DNA from: DAOTXN01 sp034435435
Lineage (GTDB): Bacteria > Chloroflexota > Anaerolineae > S140-20
Assembly (NCBI GenBank): GCA_034435435.1
Contig: DAOTXN010000084.1
Coordinates: forward strand, 1 to 64,000
Reading direction: 5' to 3'
Length of the DNA: 64,000 nucleotides
Shown here piece by piece: positions 62,157-64,000 of the stretch (within the stretch, counting starts at the first letter, position 1; each line of letters opens with the position of its first letter). The notes beneath the pieces were generated by a model. It did no database searches, was not told the DNA's origin, and saw nothing but the letters and a program-made list of their open reading frames with translations. Position numbers and translations under genes: made by a program.

Positions 62157-63383
62157 ATGACAGATTTTCCCGGCAAAGGCAAGGTCGCCGTCGTCAAGAC
62201 GACGCCAGAGACCGTGCTAGCAGATTATCAAAAAGTGATGGAGATGGCCGGTTTTGAGGCCGCACTCCCCAAAGACAAGGAAACCATCCTCAAAATCAAC
62301 ATCTCGTGGCAGACGTGGTATCCGGCCTGCTCGACGGCCCCCTGGCAGCTAGAGGGCGTGATCAAGGCGCTGCAAGGCGCAGGTTATCAAAATTTGATCG
62401 GCGCACACAACGACACCGTGGTCGTGGATGCCTACGTGGGCGAATACAACAACAAACAAAAGTACGTCGTGGACAAGTACGGCGTGCGCAACGCCCACAT
62501 GTACGAACCACAATACCGTTGGGTGCGTTACGAACCTAAAGAACCATTCCTGGCGCTGGACAAGATTTACCCAGAAGGACTGTACATTCCAGAATTACTG
62601 GTGGGGCGTAACATTGTGCAATTGCCTACCGTCAAGACTCACGTCTTTACGACCATCACCGGCGCGATGAAAAACGCCTTTGGCGGTCTATTGCATCGCA
62701 AGCGCCACTGGACGCACGGTGTAATCCACGAAACGCTGGTAGACCTGTTGCAAATTCAACAAGACATCCACCCCGGCGTATTTGCGGTGATGGACGGCAC
62801 GTTTGCGGGCGATGGTCCCGGTCCGCGGGCCATGCGCTGGCACGAAAAAAACATCCTGCTGGCCTCGGCCGACCAGGTCGCTATCGACGCCATTTCGGCC
62901 AAATTGCAGGGCTTTGATCCTTTGTCCATCAAGTTTATTCGCCTGGCTCACGAAAAAGGGTTGGGCGTGGGCGACCCCCAAAAAATCCAGGTGATGGGCT
63001 ACGACATCGATGCGGAGCCGGCGTGGGGTTTTATTCAGGAAGACACATTTGCCAGCAAAGGGCAAAAACTGATTTATCACGGCTGGCTCAAGCCATTTGA
63101 GAATCTGTTGCTGCGTTCGCCGCTGGTGCCATGGAGTTATTTCGCCAGCAACTTTTACCACAACGTGTATTGGTATCCCTTTGTGGGGCGCAAACGCGTC
63201 CAAGCTGCACTCGATACCCAATGGGGTAGGCTGTTTCAAAGCTACGGCGCGGAAGCCGGCCTGGAAGGGGCAGTGATGCCTGGAATGGAGCCCAAGACGG
63301 TGGTCGCTGCCGCCGGAGCGATGGCAAGCTCATTGGCTCTCCTCGGCGGGTTAGCCCTGGCGCTGCGCGGACGTAAGAGTTAA
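62157..63383 (+). CDS. DUF362 domain protein with C-terminal membrane helix
   Basis: The protein has 408 residues. VAVVKTTPETVLADYQKVME, KETILKINISW, VQLPTVKTHVFTTITGAMKN and DGTFAGDGPGPRA are typical of the DUF362 family, and the protein lacks the ferredoxin domain that some members carry. Residues about 383-403 (AGAMASSLALLGGLALALRG) are hydrophobic and end in basic residues, so the protein is probably anchored by its tail. AAAGGAGGTACGTAA is an excellent ribosome site. It is a monocistronic gene with its own promoter and terminator. The molecular function of the family is not well defined. Confidence 0.9.
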   Translation: MTDFPGKGKVAVVKTTPETVLADYQKVMEMAGFEAALPKDKETILKINISWQTWYPACSTAPWQLEGVIKALQGAGYQNLIGAHNDTVVVDAYVGEYNNKQKYVVDKYGVRNAHMYEPQYRWVRYEPKEPFLALDKIYPEGLYIPELLVGRNIVQLPTVKTHVFTTITGAMKNAFGGLLHRKRHWTHGVIHETLVDLLQIQQDIHPGVFAVMDGTFAGDGPGPRAMRWHEKNILLASADQVAIDAISAKLQGFDPLSIKFIRLAHEKGLGVGDPQKIQVMGYDIDAEPAWGFIQEDTFASKGQKLIYHGWLKPFENLLLRSPLVPWSYFASNFYHNVYWYPFVGRKRVQAALDTQWGRLFQSYGAEAGLEGAVMPGMEPKTVVAAAGAMASSLALLGGLALALRGRKS

Positions 63384-63391
63384 CTGCAATC

Positions 63392-63430
63392 AAAAACAGG
63401 CCCGGCGCACTCGGCCGGGTCTGTTTTTTT
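63392..63430. terminator. Bidirectional intrinsic terminator
   Basis: ACAGGCCCGGC (63396-63406) and GCCGGGTCTGT (63414-63424) form an 11-bp stem with one G-U pair. Seven T follow on the plus strand and five A precede it, so it serves both the DUF362 gene and the convergent gene ending at 63430. Confidence 0.9.
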
Positions 63431-63993
63431 CACAAAGCCGGCAAGTGCGGCTGTCTCAATTCGGCCAGCCAATGCGGAAAAGCATCGATAGAGCGATCGA
63501 TAAAACCATCGGCGATTTCGCGAATGCGCCAATTGGTGACATTTTGCGCGATACGATTCACTACCGCGCTGGGCATAAAGCGCAGCCCCAAGGGAATAGG
63601 CAAATTGGCGTGCAGCTCCAGGCTGTATTCGATGCGGGTTTGGTCGCCAGCCGCGGCAAAAACCGATCGGCTGCTGTAAAATCCTTGCGCTGTCGTCGAG
63701 CGCAAGCCGGCTTGAGCCTTCACCGGCGTCACCGCGTTTAGCGAGTATACGCCGAGTGTTTGCTTTTTTGCATCCAGATCAGCCTGCAGATCGCAGAAAA
63801 TACGCACACGATAGGTGCTCAGCTCGGTAGTGGCATACAGCACACGAAAGCGGTTATAGCTATAGGCGCGCACCAACGTGATGTGGGGAAGATAAGTCAG
63901 GATGCGACCCAGGTCGCTGTAATAGGCGAAAGTGATGGGTAGCTCGGCAGGAAAGACAAACGAGCGACTGACAGAGCCAGTGACTTGGATCAT
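63430..63993 (-). CDS. DUF1997-like / SRPBCC-fold protein
   Basis: The protein has 187 residues, beginning MIQVTGSVSRSFVFPAELPI. The pattern of an N-terminal strand, FAYYSDLGRILTYLPHITLV, RFRVLYATTELSTYRVRIFC, IEYSLELHANLPIPLGLRF and a long terminal helix fits the START/SRPBCC fold. It resembles DUF1997 proteins best known from cyanobacteria and plastids. ATG 63993 lies seven bases from the window edge, so its promoter is outside. Ligand unknown. The fold call is firmer than the family name. Confidence 0.65.
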   Translation of the reverse strand: MIQVTGSVSRSFVFPAELPITFAYYSDLGRILTYLPHITLVRAYSYNRFRVLYATTELSTYRVRIFCDLQADLDAKKQTLGVYSLNAVTPVKAQAGLRSTTAQGFYSSRSVFAAAGDQTRIEYSLELHANLPIPLGLRFMPSAVVNRIAQNVTNWRIREIADGFIDRSIDAFPHWLAELRQPHLPAL

Positions 63994-64000
63994 ACTTGCT

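Overview
The window looks like chromosomal DNA of a Chloroflexota bacterium, probably of the Anaerolineae/Caldilineae type. This is an inference from gene content: long runs of GT4, GT2 and GT39-like glycosyltransferases, very large mosaic secreted proteins that end in a YLPL-type tail, a cyclase-AAA-TPR giant, and mixed leadered and probably leaderless genes. No 16S gene or other phylogenetic marker was available to fix the taxon.

Layout. 1-2.9 kb: the 5' part of a thioredoxin-fold DUF255 gene, then a graveyard of truncated insertion sequences (ISAzo13-like, IS1182-like and IS4-like) with an SNF2 helicase tail and a short island of host genes. 3.0-8.0 kb (+): a small membrane protein, a GT-C membrane protein carrying a LysM domain, a tail-anchored coiled-coil protein, ScpA and an LCP-family protein. 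8.0-8.5 kb (-): Hsp20. 8.6-18.0 kb (-): an eight-gene polysaccharide operon with its own promoter (GT2, four GT4, a methyltransferase, a coiled-coil protein and a GT39-like protein). 18.05-19.3 kb (+): a divergent GT4 gene. 19.3-42.5 kb (-): a tightly packed run of about 23 kb from one strong promoter. It encodes two secreted glycoside hydrolases, a GT39-like protein, GT2, a methyltransferase, a Wzt-type ABC ATPase, further GT2 and GT4 enzymes, a GT8-like/GT4 fusion, a truncated methyltransferase, a GH99-like/beta-helix secreted protein and an FG-GAP protein. 42.7-47.05 kb (+): a 1463-residue cyclase/AAA/TPR protein. 47.2-59.2 kb (-): four consecutive secreted proteins that share one C-terminal module. 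59.4-61.7 kb (+): RecJ. 61.7-62.05 kb (-): a candidate structured RNA with its own promoter and terminator, followed by two tRNA-Gln genes. 62.2-63.4 kb (+): DUF362. 63.4-64.0 kb (-): a DUF1997-like protein.

How it works together. The two minus-strand glycan operons look like one cell-surface polysaccharide locus. It has many sugar transferases, two methyltransferases, two coiled-coil accessory proteins, an ATPase that would energise export, and secreted glycosidases that could trim or release the polymer. The export permease (Wzm) is not in the window. The adjacent 47-59 kb block encodes exported solute-binding-like and beta-helix proteins built on one shared C-terminal module (FSRFGHF followed by RLYLPL). 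That module is the most promising undescribed item here: it appears to be a reusable surface or secretion tag. Palindromic repeats sit in several gene junctions of the minus-strand operons, and 7-bp tandem repeats have invaded coding sequences in frame.
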